From Agapanthus africanus (Eukaryota > Streptophyta > Magnoliopsida > Asparagales > Amaryllidaceae), in contig CM057347.1 of the NCBI GenBank assembly GCA_030015575.1, positions 506,109,176-506,173,175 of the forward strand: DNA of 64,000 nucleotides, given 5' to 3'. The notes below the pieces were generated by a model. It was not told the DNA's origin and searched no databases. It saw only the letters and a list, made by a program, of their open reading frames with translations. This document shows, piece after piece, positions 30,945 through 42,723 of the stretch; positions within the stretch are counted from its first letter, which is position 1; each line of letters starts with the position of its first letter. A program made the position numbers and the translations under genes.

Positions 30945-33900
30945 TGTAGCATTCCAAAAAAATACATCAGCTACAGCAACACCATCATTGCATCAGCCTA
31001 ATTCCTGCCCAACTTTAGCCACAATGGCTGACCTGCACACTCCCAAATCAGCTACATCAGCCCCCATAGCTGATCTACATCAGCCTACCCTTAACATTAT
31101 CTGCCCCTAGCTGACTTACCCACCCCCATCAAGACTTATCAGCCTCCATAGCTGACCAAACACCCCCCATCAAGACTCATCAGCCCACAATGGCTGACTT
31201 CAGCCACCAATCAGCCCCTCCCCTACACCTACTGCTGCATTTCAGCCCATGGTTTTAGCGAAACGACAGCAACATCGGCCTTTAACCACAGCACAACATC
31301 ATCACACCACCTCACATGCACCATATATACCCCCCATTCTTCAAGTGTTGCAGCTGCTCCTGCAACACTTAGAAAAAAAGAAAAAGAAAAGAGAAAGAAG
31401 AGCAAAAGAGAGAGTGAGTTGCAAGCAGCAACTCCATTTCAAAACAAACCCACACCATCCTCATACTACAACATCACCCTAACATCAAACAACCACAACA
31501 ACAGCAGCTGCTGAAACTATAGCAACAGCAACAAACTGCTGTTGAAGAACAGCAGCGGCATCAGCTGCACCAGCAACCTCAGGAGCAACAGAAGTAGTCC
31601 AGCAGCAGCACAATACCCCTCCTTCCTTCATCTTCCCTTCTCCTACATTCTAGGACCCTCTGGAGGTATAATCTCGCATCCCAACTCGGTCCTTGCTCAG
31701 TTTCGGTTAAATAGCTGAAGTTACCGTTTTATTTATGACATTGTGCTAGTTTAGGCAAATTTGAGTGAAACTTGACCTAGTGTTGGTTTTGATCGTTAGT
31801 ATAATCTTATTAGATATTTTTGAGACCATTGTAACCAATATTACCCTAGATTCCTAGTATTTACCAGAGTTATTCGACTTGGCGTATTTTAGCGTTTTTG
31901 TCGATTTTGAGACCTTTCTGAGATCTGCTTTCACCCGGGGCCTCCTAGGGAAAAATTGACTTGGCAGCGAGCTGTGTAGGCACCCTGGAACCACTACCCA
32001 AAGCCTTAGCCACCCTCTCAAAACCCCGGCCGCAAATTTAATCCCCCTGGCCGCAATTTGCGCCAGAGCAGTGTAAAACTGCCTCGTTTTGCGTGCACAA
32101 CCCCTTTTTCATGTAAAATTGACCCCCGGCATGTCTAGTTTTGACTGTTTCCAGTTAGGGTAAAATCTGGGTTCATTTTCATGAGTTGGCGTATGATTTA
32201 CGACTTTTTTTCGTATGGAATTTTGTATTCGATGATTCGTTTCTGTCGGGTGGCGTTTGTATGTCAACGACAGTGGATATTGGCTGTGTTTGCACGCAAG
32301 GCTACAGGTTTTGACCTATGAGCATAGCATACACCATTTTGGTTTCCGACATGGTTTTCATGTGTTTTAGCGTGTGATATCCTTGTAGGTACCCCACGTG
32401 GCGTCGAAGAGTTGGAGATGCAAATGGCGACATCGGCACCGGCACGCTTAAAGAAAGGTGAGTAGATTTATATCTATGTGGAGAAGTCGGGTGAATGGCG
32501 TATAGCACCCCCGCAGTTCGTAGTGATGTGTACGGATGCGTATACACACCTACAATTATTGTTTTGTTGTTTGGGATATTAATGATGTTTAGGATGGATA
32601 ATTGGTGGACTTGGATGATTTAGTATTGCGGACCCTAGGTAGTGGGTGCACTACACATACCTATACACACATACATACTTGCATACATCCTTACCTCATA
32701 TGTGCCTTGGGATTATATATTGTCATGTGTTCATATGGATATGAGACCATGTGCTCACATACAGATTTGAGGATGATTCATGGGATTGAGATGAGTCGAT
32801 GATATTTGATCCGAGGTTATGATATCGGTGATATGGTAAAATTCGTATTTGAGATAAGTCTTGATGCTTTAGCAGGTATTTGGATGATGTTGCCATATGG
32901 ATAGTGATTCATAAATATATAATGATCGACGTGTGATTATGATACGAGATGATATGATATGACATGACAAGATATTTATGATAGGCCGCCTTGGGCGGGG
33001 TACACTCCTTGTGATGATATGTGATGATGATATCGATTTATACGAGACTGTCGATCAGTAGTCAAATCATAACTACAGTGATGATGTTAGCATTGTACTA
33101 GACATAGGCCAGTACCCAGATAATGATATTTGATAAAGAGAATACCAGATGAATAATATGACAAATGTGATATTGACCCGTACCCAGACTTGGGGATGCC
33201 GTACGACGGATTTACGTACGAGCCATAAATTGATGTTTGATTCGCACTCTTGATTTGGGAATAATTGATTATAGAGATATGTTATCGGATGTGACATTAT
33301 TGAGACGGATCACCGACTATATATATATACTTATATTTATTTATCGACTCAGAGGTTAGGCGGTTTCCCTCACCTACTGTTAGCTTCAACTCAGCCTTGT
33401 AGTGGTGTAGCTATATGACCTTTATGACATTAGATGCAGTTTAGCGATCATGGTGTTCAGTATTTCAGCTCCCGCATATTATTATTGTTGCTCTGCATCG
33501 CCTACTGTTATGATTCATATGTCATTATTGATATCCTGCTGCTAGGACACCAGCACCATTACCGATGATGTGTATGTACCACGTACACTTATTTGCTGTC
33601 GCACACACATCTTCATCGGTAATTGCCATGTCACGTACACTTAGAGAATAGTATTGCCTGATTTAGCTTGTTAGCTAGTAGTGACATGATATTAGTGCAT
33701 GGCCGTATATGCCAGCTTGACATTTTAGCTATTGCTCGTCACATCATGCATACTATTGTTCATTATATGCCGCATTCATGGATTCTCATGCTTATATTCA
33801 TGGTTTGCATACTATTGATGATTCGGATTTCCATGATGTTTTCTGGATTTGGAGGAAAACCGCAAAACATATATATACTGCTTTCTCTCTTTTTAAATAA

Positions 33901-35034
33901 ATGCGGTTTTTCCTTGATGTTCGAGTCGTCCACCATGAGTTTTGCTGATGGATTTCGAGACCCGATTCGAGGAGGCGGATGAACCGTTTCGGGTACATGG
34001 TGGGCCCGATGCGGTACCCCGGGGCAAGAAGATCGCAGATGATGGCGTTGAGCCTGTGCACGGGAGCACTACCGACCGGTGATATTACCCGATACGTCGG
34101 ATATCCGGAGGATACCGTCGTAGTCATGAGATGGATGGTAGGGGCCGATCTGGACTGACGGCGCCCTAGATTTTGTGATTGAGACATTGAGATTTCGAGG
34201 TATTGAGGTATAGAGATTGTGATACAGAGATATCGAGATACCGAGACTTATGTTTTGTGCCGATGCTAGGCACTGTTTATGCTAATTTCATTACGATACC
34301 TCATTTTAAAAATACAGAAATCTCATAAATTATGATAGCAGTTTTCTTCAGTACATGCATTCTGTTACATGCATTCATACATCATCTATATGATACATTG
34401 TTACCTGATGCACTGACATGGACATATGGGATTACACTTGGGTTAGATATTTACCCTAGACATGGTTAGAGATTGCTGATTATATATTTGAGGATTATAT
34501 ATATTATAATCGTATGACCTAGGTTGCGTCATACATGCGATTTACTGTTCGTAGATCTTTTTCTACTCACGAGTTGGCAACTCACCCCCGTTGTGCCCCA
34601 TTTTCATGCAGGTGTTGCCGTACGGATTTCATTACGGCTTTACGGGCACATCTTCTTCAGGTGACTTGCTAGTAGGTGGGTTATTTGTATCATACCCATC
34701 ATTATACATTGTATAATATATTCAGTTGTATCTAGAAGTTCCATCAACCAAAACATGTATTTATTTGAGATAGAGACCGATGATGTTTATTCTTTCGACC
34801 GTAGAGTCGCGTGTTATATTTCTATGGATTTCATGCTGGTTGGGAGTTCCCTTTTCTGTTGTGATCCTCGCCTTTAGGCGTTGTATATTATGTTGCATTC
34901 ACATATGGTTTTTCCTACACTCTACTACTTCTTTTGGTTTGGATTTCTGGGCTTCGGCTTACTTATTTTACGGACATCTTGAGACGTTTCGTAACTTAAG
35001 TGCTGGTCATGTTCTGAAATTTCGGGTCGTGACA
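30945..35034 (+). repeat. 5' LTR of the LARD-like element
   Basis: Starts TGTAGCATTCC, ends TCGGGTCGTGACA. The first 300 bp are rich in CATCAGC words. A TATA motif (CCATATATACC, 31321-31331) is followed by an 11-bp perfect hairpin (31343-31370) and a purine-rich run. If this TATA is used, U3 is only about 400 bp and the transcribed R-U5 part about 3.7 kb. The 77-codon ORF at 31249-31482 recurs in the 3' LTR and is low-complexity; I do not call it a gene. Confidence 0.93.
31321..31370 (+). promoter_or_regulatory. Predicted LTR core promoter with hairpin at the start region
   Basis: CCATATATACC at 31321-31331 is a good plant TATA box. AAGTGTTGCAG (31343-31353) and CTGCAACACTT (31360-31370) pair perfectly around a 6-nt loop, at about the distance where transcription would begin. 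Both are unchanged in the 3' LTR (hairpin at 38840-38867). Confidence 0.6.
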
Positions 35035-38000
35035 AAGTTGGTATCATAGCGTTAGGTTTTACCTTCGGAGCGTAGGATGCCCTTGGTTGATGGAATAGGT
35101 GACTAAAGTAGAGTGACGTACCGTGGGTATGTTCCGCGGCATATTTACGACACGCCACTCCACTTAAGAAGCCTTAGGATGTACATTTCTTTGTTCAGTA
35201 TCATATTCATTCATGATCTAGCCTCATCAGTACCAGTACGGTTTTGCTGCCATGATTACGGGCAGGGAGAGCTACGGCTAGAGTTGCGGTCAGCATGAGA
35301 TTGTTACGAACGAGGTCTGACCAGGGCGTGTTTCCGGCGACACACGATTGCAGAGGTGTGTCTTTTGTTTGTATTTTGCGCCACGAGCGTGGGATGGATT
35401 GCCGTATGAGATTACTCGGACGTGCAGATTAGCACCAGAGAATTGAGCCACCGGTAGAGGCCAGCCAGACTTTGATGACCGTTGGCGTATTGCTTGCTCA
35501 TGATGATTGAGGCACGGTTCAGCGTGCAGACGAGTGAGCTAGTTGTTACTGCGAACGACGAGATATTGCCCCAGATGTTGGAGCTACTACAGTACGAATA
35601 GTATTAAGAGATTGTAGAAGATCGCTAGTCCCCGAGGATGAATGACTAGGACATATGGATCATTCGCTACCCCGATGCGAGGTCATCAGATAGATTGATT
35701 CCAGCTAGAGACGACTTCACGCAGAGACGTTGAGAGTCGACATAGACGATCAAATGTCAGAAACCTATTATTCCAAGGTAAAGTATTCGGAAAAACATGC
35801 AGGACATTTTATGGACCCTCTAAACGAATGAAACCCTAACTCGACTTAATGACCGTGTGAAAGCCTTTGAACCTTAGGGTTTGTGGCAGTTCTGCGGCGC
35901 CATTAGTGAGGCTTGAGCTTGCCCTTCTACGGCTTGACCACCAATGCTGTGGTACGTACTCGATACTATTATACTGTACCCAAGATGTTGAGATCTTGGG
36001 GGATTATGAGGTTTTGACGAATCGATCGAATGGTTCGACTTCATTCAGATGCTAGGTGGTGAGATGCACTTCTTTAGAGACTCCAAATACGAGGATAGCC
36101 ATTGGAGCTCAGTCCATGCAGCCACGACGAGACGAGTCCGAAGCAGTCGACATTATAGAAAAGTGGAGTAAGAGGTTCGTACCAGATCTAGATGTGATGA
36201 CGTTCCACTCCGCCGACATCAGAGATGCGATGCACATGCAGTGGCGTAGTATATGGATATACCTTCCAGAAGGAGTCGCGGTGAGTATGCAGCCGTTCCG
36301 GAACAAGAAACAGATATAGTAAAGGACGATGGCTTCTAAGAAATTCGGCAAAAACGAGGACCTCACCCAGATGCATTGTGAATTGATCAAGGATGGACCA
36401 GTATTGAGTATTCCTCCGATGGTTGGGACACGTTCCCGAGGACCTGTTCGGCCAGACATCTTCTACAGCATGATGAAGCTACAGAGTAAGCGATTTTGAG
36501 TCCGTGCGAGAGACTTCGGATAAACCGTGGCCGAGAACAGTTACAGTGCGTAGATAACACGGCGTGACGTCGTGGTGGATTGCGATAAGACAAGCGTGAC
36601 AAGAGGTTCGTGCGAGACGCTGAGAAGCTGTCATTACTTTCCGTCGAGGATAGAGACCTGATATACTTACAGAGGTGTTGGGATACGGCCAATTTCCGAG
36701 GAAATGTGTGCGGCATATGCAGATCTCCAGCAAACGAGAAAAGATTATATAAGAGTACCAGCCTCCGTACAGATTGGTATAGGCGAGATCGGAAGAGACC
36801 TTGAGCAGGATTCCTTCCAGGACACAGCTGCAATGATATTTGCACCCAGGATCAGATGCGTTCCGTGCATTCAGAGACCCATAGGCCGACGCCAGTGACA
36901 TACTTCTTTACGAGTGATCGCGATTATTAACCGAAAAATGACCAGAGAGTGCCAAGACGGAATTGTCCCCGTTAGCACACCTGACAGGGCCGATGAGCCG
37001 ATGGATCGTGAGATTGGTAATCTACAGAGAAGACTTGGGCCCAGGAGTGGTCATGTTATGCACACCAGCAGACCAGATTTCAGGATCGTCGACGAGATAT
37101 GTTATGAGTGACCACGACAGTTGGCCAGAGATTCTTGGAGAATGCGCTTGAGCGGAACTATTCCGCCATACTTGATTTCGGTATTGTTGGGCGATTTATT
37201 CGCATGATTTGATTTTGATGATTGAGGATTTACGATTTTTGCACAGTTGTTGCACTTGATATCGTTTTCGTGCCTTGGTTTCACATGTTTGTGATTTTAT
37301 GGGGTTTTAGACATTGGAGTTGATTTCGTGCGTATATATGCACACGATTTGGTTTTTGCACTCGGTATAGTTCACATATGCTTGCAGTGCAGTGACATAT
37401 ATTTTGTGCACTTGGATGCACTGGACTTCGATTTCGAGGGTGATACTCGATATTTGTTTCGTGCATTTTATGCACCCGACAGGATTTTTGCGCATGTTCA
37501 GTGCTTGATATTGGATTTCATGATTTCGTGCATGATGGATGCACTGGATTTGGATTTTCAGCGCATGTTGGGCGCAGGTTATGAGATGCGATTTAGTGCA
37601 CACCAGATGCACTAAATCGAGATTTTTCGGGCATGTCAGATGCACCTGATTTTGCGGTCAGGCACACACGTTGCCTATGACAGATGTTGCGTGCACACCC
37701 GTTGCACCTTGATGTCGTTTTGTGCACCTGCTTGGCACATGTATGGATTTTGATTTCCGTGCGCACCGGACGCACAGGGTTTTTATATGCACATTTTGGG
37801 ACTGATTTCTTATGGAGCAGTACATTTTTTGTGTTGATGTGATTTGTTTTCGTACTGAGCAGGACTGGTCAGATGACAGTGCCTGGGTATATTTTGCATG
37901 CATTGATAGATTTCAAAGGGATTCCAAAAGCAAGCTATAGTTTCATTATTTACATACGTGTCCGATATGACACGAAACGTTTAAAACAGGGAACCCTTCT

Positions 38001-38440
38001 AAATTGTTTTCAAAACGGCGGATCGTGCATATTAAACAAAAGATATATACGTATATGGTTATTTTCTTATAAGAGATGTCCGTCACTGTGCAGTGTTATG
38101 CGCATTGCACAACGACTTTAAAAGACTTGGCATGCATTTCCTTCAGATATTTACATGTACAGATTCGATATTTACATGTATAGTCCCGATTTATAGCGTA
38201 TTGGTTTTGCTTTGATTTGGCATTCGTGTTTTCACCTTGACTCCGATGATTGCGGGATGCTTGACGGAGTTTTGACTTCGAGTTATCTGCTCGTTACTCA
38301 TGCGCATGTATTGCGCTATGATGCCTTTTATGTATTGATGATTTCGGAGCCCCGTTGACTTGGACATTTATTTAAAATGTTTTAGAATTGGGAGGTTTAA
38401 ATTTAAATTCGGGGACCGAATTTCTTTAAGGGGGAAAGAC
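35035..38440 (+). mobile_element. Non-coding internal domain of the LARD-like element
   Basis: Begins with a primer site TTGGTATCATAGC (35038-35050; one mismatch to TGGTATCAGAGC). ORFs are all under 155 codons, lie on both strands and show no gag, protease, RT, RNase H or integrase motif. The part 37320-37800 is a T- and G-rich array of GTGCA...TGCAC dyads. Ends with AAGGGGGAAAGAC (38428-38440), a clear polypurine tract next to the 3' LTR. Confidence 0.85.
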
Positions 38441-41400
38441 TGTAGCATTCCAAAAAAATACATCAGCTACAGCAACACCATCATTGCATCAGCCTAATTC
38501 CTGCCCAACTTCAGCCACAATGGCTGACTTGCACACTCCCAAATCAGCTACATCAGACCCCATAGCTGATCTACATCAGCCTACCCTTAACATTATCAGC
38601 CCCCTAGCTGACTTACCCACCCCCATCAAGACTTATCAGCCTCCATAGCTGACCAAACACCCCCCATCAAGACTCATCAGCCCACAATGGCTGACTTCAG
38701 CCACCAATCAGCCCCTCCCCTACACCTACTGCTGCATTTCAGCCCATGGTTTTAGTGAAACGACAGCAACATCAGCCTTTAACCACAGCACAACATCATC
38801 ACACCACCTCACATGCACCATATATACCCCCCATTCTTCAAGTGTTGCAGCTGCTCCTGCAACACTTAGAAAAAAAGAAAAAGAAAAGAGAAAGAAGAGC
38901 AAAAGAGAGAGTGAGTTGCAAGCAGCAACTCCATTTCAAAACAAACCCACACCATCCTCATACTACAACATCACCCTAACATCAAACAACCACAACAACA
39001 GCAGCTGCTGAAACTATAGCAACAGCAACAAACTGCTGTTGAAGAACAGCAGCAGCATCAGCTGCACCAGCAACCTCAGGAGCAACAGAAGTAGTCCAGC
39101 AGCAGCACAATACCCCTCCTTCCTTCATCTTCCCTTCTCCTACATTCTAGGACCCCCTGGAGGTATAATCTCGCATCCCAACTCGGTCCTTGCTCAGTTT
39201 CGGTTAAATAGCTGAAGTTACTGTTTTATTTATGACATTGTGCTAGTTTAGGCAAATTTGAGTGAAACTTGACCTAGTGTTGGTTTTGATCGTTAGTATA
39301 ACCTTATTAGATGTTTTTGAGACCATTGTAACCAATATTACCCCAGATTCCTAGTATTTACCAGAGTTATTCGACTTGGCGTATTTTAGCGTTTTTGTCG
39401 ATTTTGAGGCATTTCTGAGATCTGCTTTCACCCGGGGCCTCCTAGGGAAAAATTGACTTGGCAGTGAGCTGTGCAGGCACCCTGGAACCACTACCCAAAG
39501 CCCTAGCCACCCTCTCAAAACCCCGGCCGCAAATTTTATCCCCCTGGCAGCAATTTGCGGCCAGAGCAGTGTAAAACTGCCTCGTTTTGCGTGCACAACC
39601 CCTTTTTCATGTAAAATTGACCCCCGGCATGTCTAGTTTTGACTGTTTCCTGTTAGGGTAAAATCTGGGTTCATTTTCATGAGTTGGCGTATGATTTACG
39701 ACTTTTTTTCGTATGGAATTTTGTATTCGATGATTCGTTTCTGTCGGGTGGCGTTTGGACGTCAACGACAATGGATATTGGCTGTGTTTGCACGCAAGGC
39801 TACAGGTTTTGACCTATGAGCATAGCGTACACCATTTTGGTTTCCGACATGGTTTTCATGTGTTTTAGCGTGTGATATCCTTGTAGGTACCCCACGTGGC
39901 GTCGAAGAGTTGGAGATGCAAATGGCGACATCGGCACCGGCACGCTTAAAGAAAGGTGAGTAGATTTATATCTACGGGGAAAAATCGGGTGGATGGCGTA
40001 TAGCACCCCCGCAGTTCGTAGTGATGTGTACGGATGCGTATACACACCTACAATTATTGTTTTGTTGTTTGGGATATTAATGATGTTTAGGATGGATAAT
40101 TGGTGGACTTGGATGATTTAGTATTGCGGACCCTAGGTAGTGGGTGCACTACACATACCTATACACACATACATACTTGCATACATCCTTACCTCATATG
40201 TGTCTTGGGATTCTATATTGTCATGTGTTCATATGGATATGAGACCATGTGCTCACATACAGATTTGAGGATGATTCATGGGATTGAGATGAGTCGATGA
40301 TATTTGATCCGAGGTTATGATATCGGTGATATGGTAAAATTCGTATTTGAGATAAGTCTTGATGCTTTAGCAGGTATTTGGATGATGTTGCCATATGGAT
40401 AGTGATTCATAAATATATAATGATCGACGTGTGATTATGATACGAGATGATATGATATGACATGACAAGATATTTATGATAGGCCGCCTTGGGCGGGGTA
40501 CACTCTTTGTGATGATATGTGATGATGATATCGATTTATACGAGACTGTCGATCAGTAGTCAAATCATAACTACAGTGATGATGTTAGCATTGTACTAGA
40601 CATAGGCCAGTACCCAGATAATGATATTTGATAAAGAGAATACCAGATGAATAATATGACAAATGTGATATTGACCCGTACCCAGACTTGGGGATGCCGT
40701 ACGACGGATTTACGTACGAGCCATAAATTGATGTTTGATTCGCACTCTTGATTTGGGAATAATTGATTATAGAGATATGTTATCGGATGTGACATTATTG
40801 AGACGGATCACCGACTATATATATATACTTATATTTATTTATCGACTCAGAGGTTAGGCGGTTTCCCTCACCTACTGTTAGCTTCAGCTCAGCCTTGTAG
40901 TGGTGTAGCTATATGACCTTTATGACATTAGATGCAGTTTAGCGATCATGGTGTTCAGTATTTCAGCTCCCGCATATTATTATTGTTGCTCTGCATCGTC
41001 TACTGTTATGATTCATATGTCATTATTGATATCCTGCTGCTAGGACACCAGCACCATTACCGATGATGCGTATGTACCACGTACACTTATTTGCTGTCGC
41101 ACACACATCTTCATCGGTAATTGCCATGTCACGTACACTTAGAGAATATTATTGCCTGATTTAGCTTGTTAGCTAGTAGTGACATGATATTAGTGCATGG
41201 CCGTATATGCCAGCTTGACATTTTAGCTATTGCTCGTCACATCATGCATACTATTGTTCATTATATGCCGCATTCATGGATTCTCATGCTTATATTCATG
41301 GTTTGCATACTATTGATGATTCGGATTTCCATGATGTTTTCTGGATTTGGAGGAAAACCGCAAAACATATATATACTGCTTTCTCTCTTTTTAAATAAAT

Positions 41401-42518
41401 GCGGTTTTTCCTTGATGTTCGAGTCGTCCACCATGAGTTTTGCTGATGGATTTCGAGACCCGATTCGAGGAGGCGGATGAACCATTTCGGGTACATGGTG
41501 GGCCCGGTGCGGTACCCCGGGGCAAGAAGATCGCAGATGATGGCGTTGAGCCTGTGCAAGGGAGCACTACCGACTGGTGATATTACCTGACACGTCGGAT
41601 ATCCGGAGGATACCGTCATAGTCATGAGATGGATGGTAGGGGCCGATCTGGACTGACGGCGCCCTAAATTTTGTGATTGAGACATTGAGATTTCGAGGCA
41701 TTGAGGTACAGAGATTGTGATACAGAGATATCGAGATACTGAGACTTATGTTTTGTGCCGATACTAGGCACTGTTTATGCTGATTTCATTATGATACCTC
41801 ATTTTAAAAATACAGAAATCTCATAAATTATGATAGCCGTTTTCTTCAGTACATGCATTCATACATCATCCATATGATACATTGTTACCTGATGCACTGA
41901 CATGGACATATGGGATTACACTTGGGTTAGATATTTACCCCAGACATGGTTAGAGATTGCTGATTATATATTTGAGGATTATATATATTATGATCGTATG
42001 ACCTAGGTTGCGTCATACATGCGATTTACTGTTCGTAGATCTTTTTCTACTCATGAGTTGGCAACTCACCCCCGTTGTGCCCTAGTTTCATGCAGGTGTT
42101 GCCGTACGGATTTCATCACGGCTTTACGGGCACATCTTCTTCAGGTGACTTGCTAGTAGGTGGGTTATTTGTATCATACCCATCATTATACATTGTATAA
42201 TATATTCAGTTGTATCTAGAAGTTCCATCAACCAAAACATGTATTTATTTGAGATAGAGACCGGTGATGTTTATTCTTTCGACCGTAGAGTCGCGTGTTA
42301 TATTTCTATGGATTTCATGCTGGTTGGGAGTTCCCTTTTCTGTTGTGATCCTCGCCTTTAGGCGTTGTATATTATGTTTCATTCACATATGGTTTTTCCT
42401 ACACTCTACTACTTCTTTTGGTTTGGATTTCTGGGTTTCGGCTTACTTATTTTACGGACGCCTTGAAACGTTTCGTAACTTAAGTGCCGGTCATGTTCCG
42501 AAATTTCGGGTCATGACA
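38441..42518 (+). repeat. 3' LTR of the LARD-like element
   Basis: Nearly identical to 30945-35034. Differences are mostly transitions; one small deletion near 41855 removes a direct-repeat copy of an ACATGCATTC stretch. Ends TCGGGTCATGACA, followed by the target-site copy AAGTC. Confidence 0.93.
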
Positions 42519-42671
42519 AAGTCGAACATCAGCGACACTCCGTGCCGGGGACAAGTCGATCAGCGACACTCCGTGCCGGGGACAAGTCGAACAGCGATAC
42601 TCCGTGCCAGGGACAAGTCGATCAGCAAAACTCCTTGCCGAGGACAAGTCAAACACCAGCTACACTCTGTG
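42519..42671 (+). repeat. Right part of the CTCCG-stem tandem repeat of element C
   Basis: Continues the array interrupted at 30944: copies of GACACTCCGTGCCGGGGACA (four to five). The last copy breaks off inside ACACTCTGTG and joins the end of a copia LTR at about 42672. Confidence 0.85.
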
Positions 42672-42723
42672 TTTCCGCATATTGGCCTCGGAAAGACGGA
42701 CGGGGCGCTACCGTAGTCTTACA
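42672..42723 (+). mobile_element. Last 52 bp of a copia 5' LTR
   Basis: Matches the end of the inverted solo LTR at 54756-54810: GTTTCCGCAT, TTGGCCTCG, GACGG.CGGGGCGCTACCG and a TTACA end. The rest of this LTR is missing, replaced by the repeats of element C. Confidence 0.75.

Larger units (their letters stand above)
30945..42518 (+). mobile_element. Complete LARD-like LTR retrotransposon, TSD AAGTC
   Basis: An 11,574-bp element with two LTRs (30945-35034, 4090 bp; 38441-42518, 4078 bp), TGTAGC...TGACA ends, a tRNA-Met type primer site, a purine tract before the 3' LTR and a perfect 5-bp duplication AAGTC on both sides (30940-30944, 42519-42523). The interior (35035-38440, 3406 bp) carries no gag-pol that I can recognise. 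LTR and interior sizes fit the described class of large retrotransposon derivatives. The LTR end TTCGGGTCGTGACA and primer site resemble Del/Tekay chromoviruses, which may supply the enzymes in trans. By eye the LTRs differ at about 70 sites (roughly 1.7%) plus one short deletion, so insertion is fairly recent. It sits inside the repeat array of element C. Confidence 0.93.

Noticed and set aside
31249-31482. ORF of 77 codons, nearly identical at 38746-38979
   Set aside because: The conservation is explained by the two LTRs of one recent insertion; the translation is low-complexity (poly-Lys, His, Gln).
36056-36845. ORFs in the LARD interior (87-152 codons) as gag remnants
   Set aside because: They lie on both strands, with no gag core, zinc knuckle or pol motif; none keeps a consistent frame.
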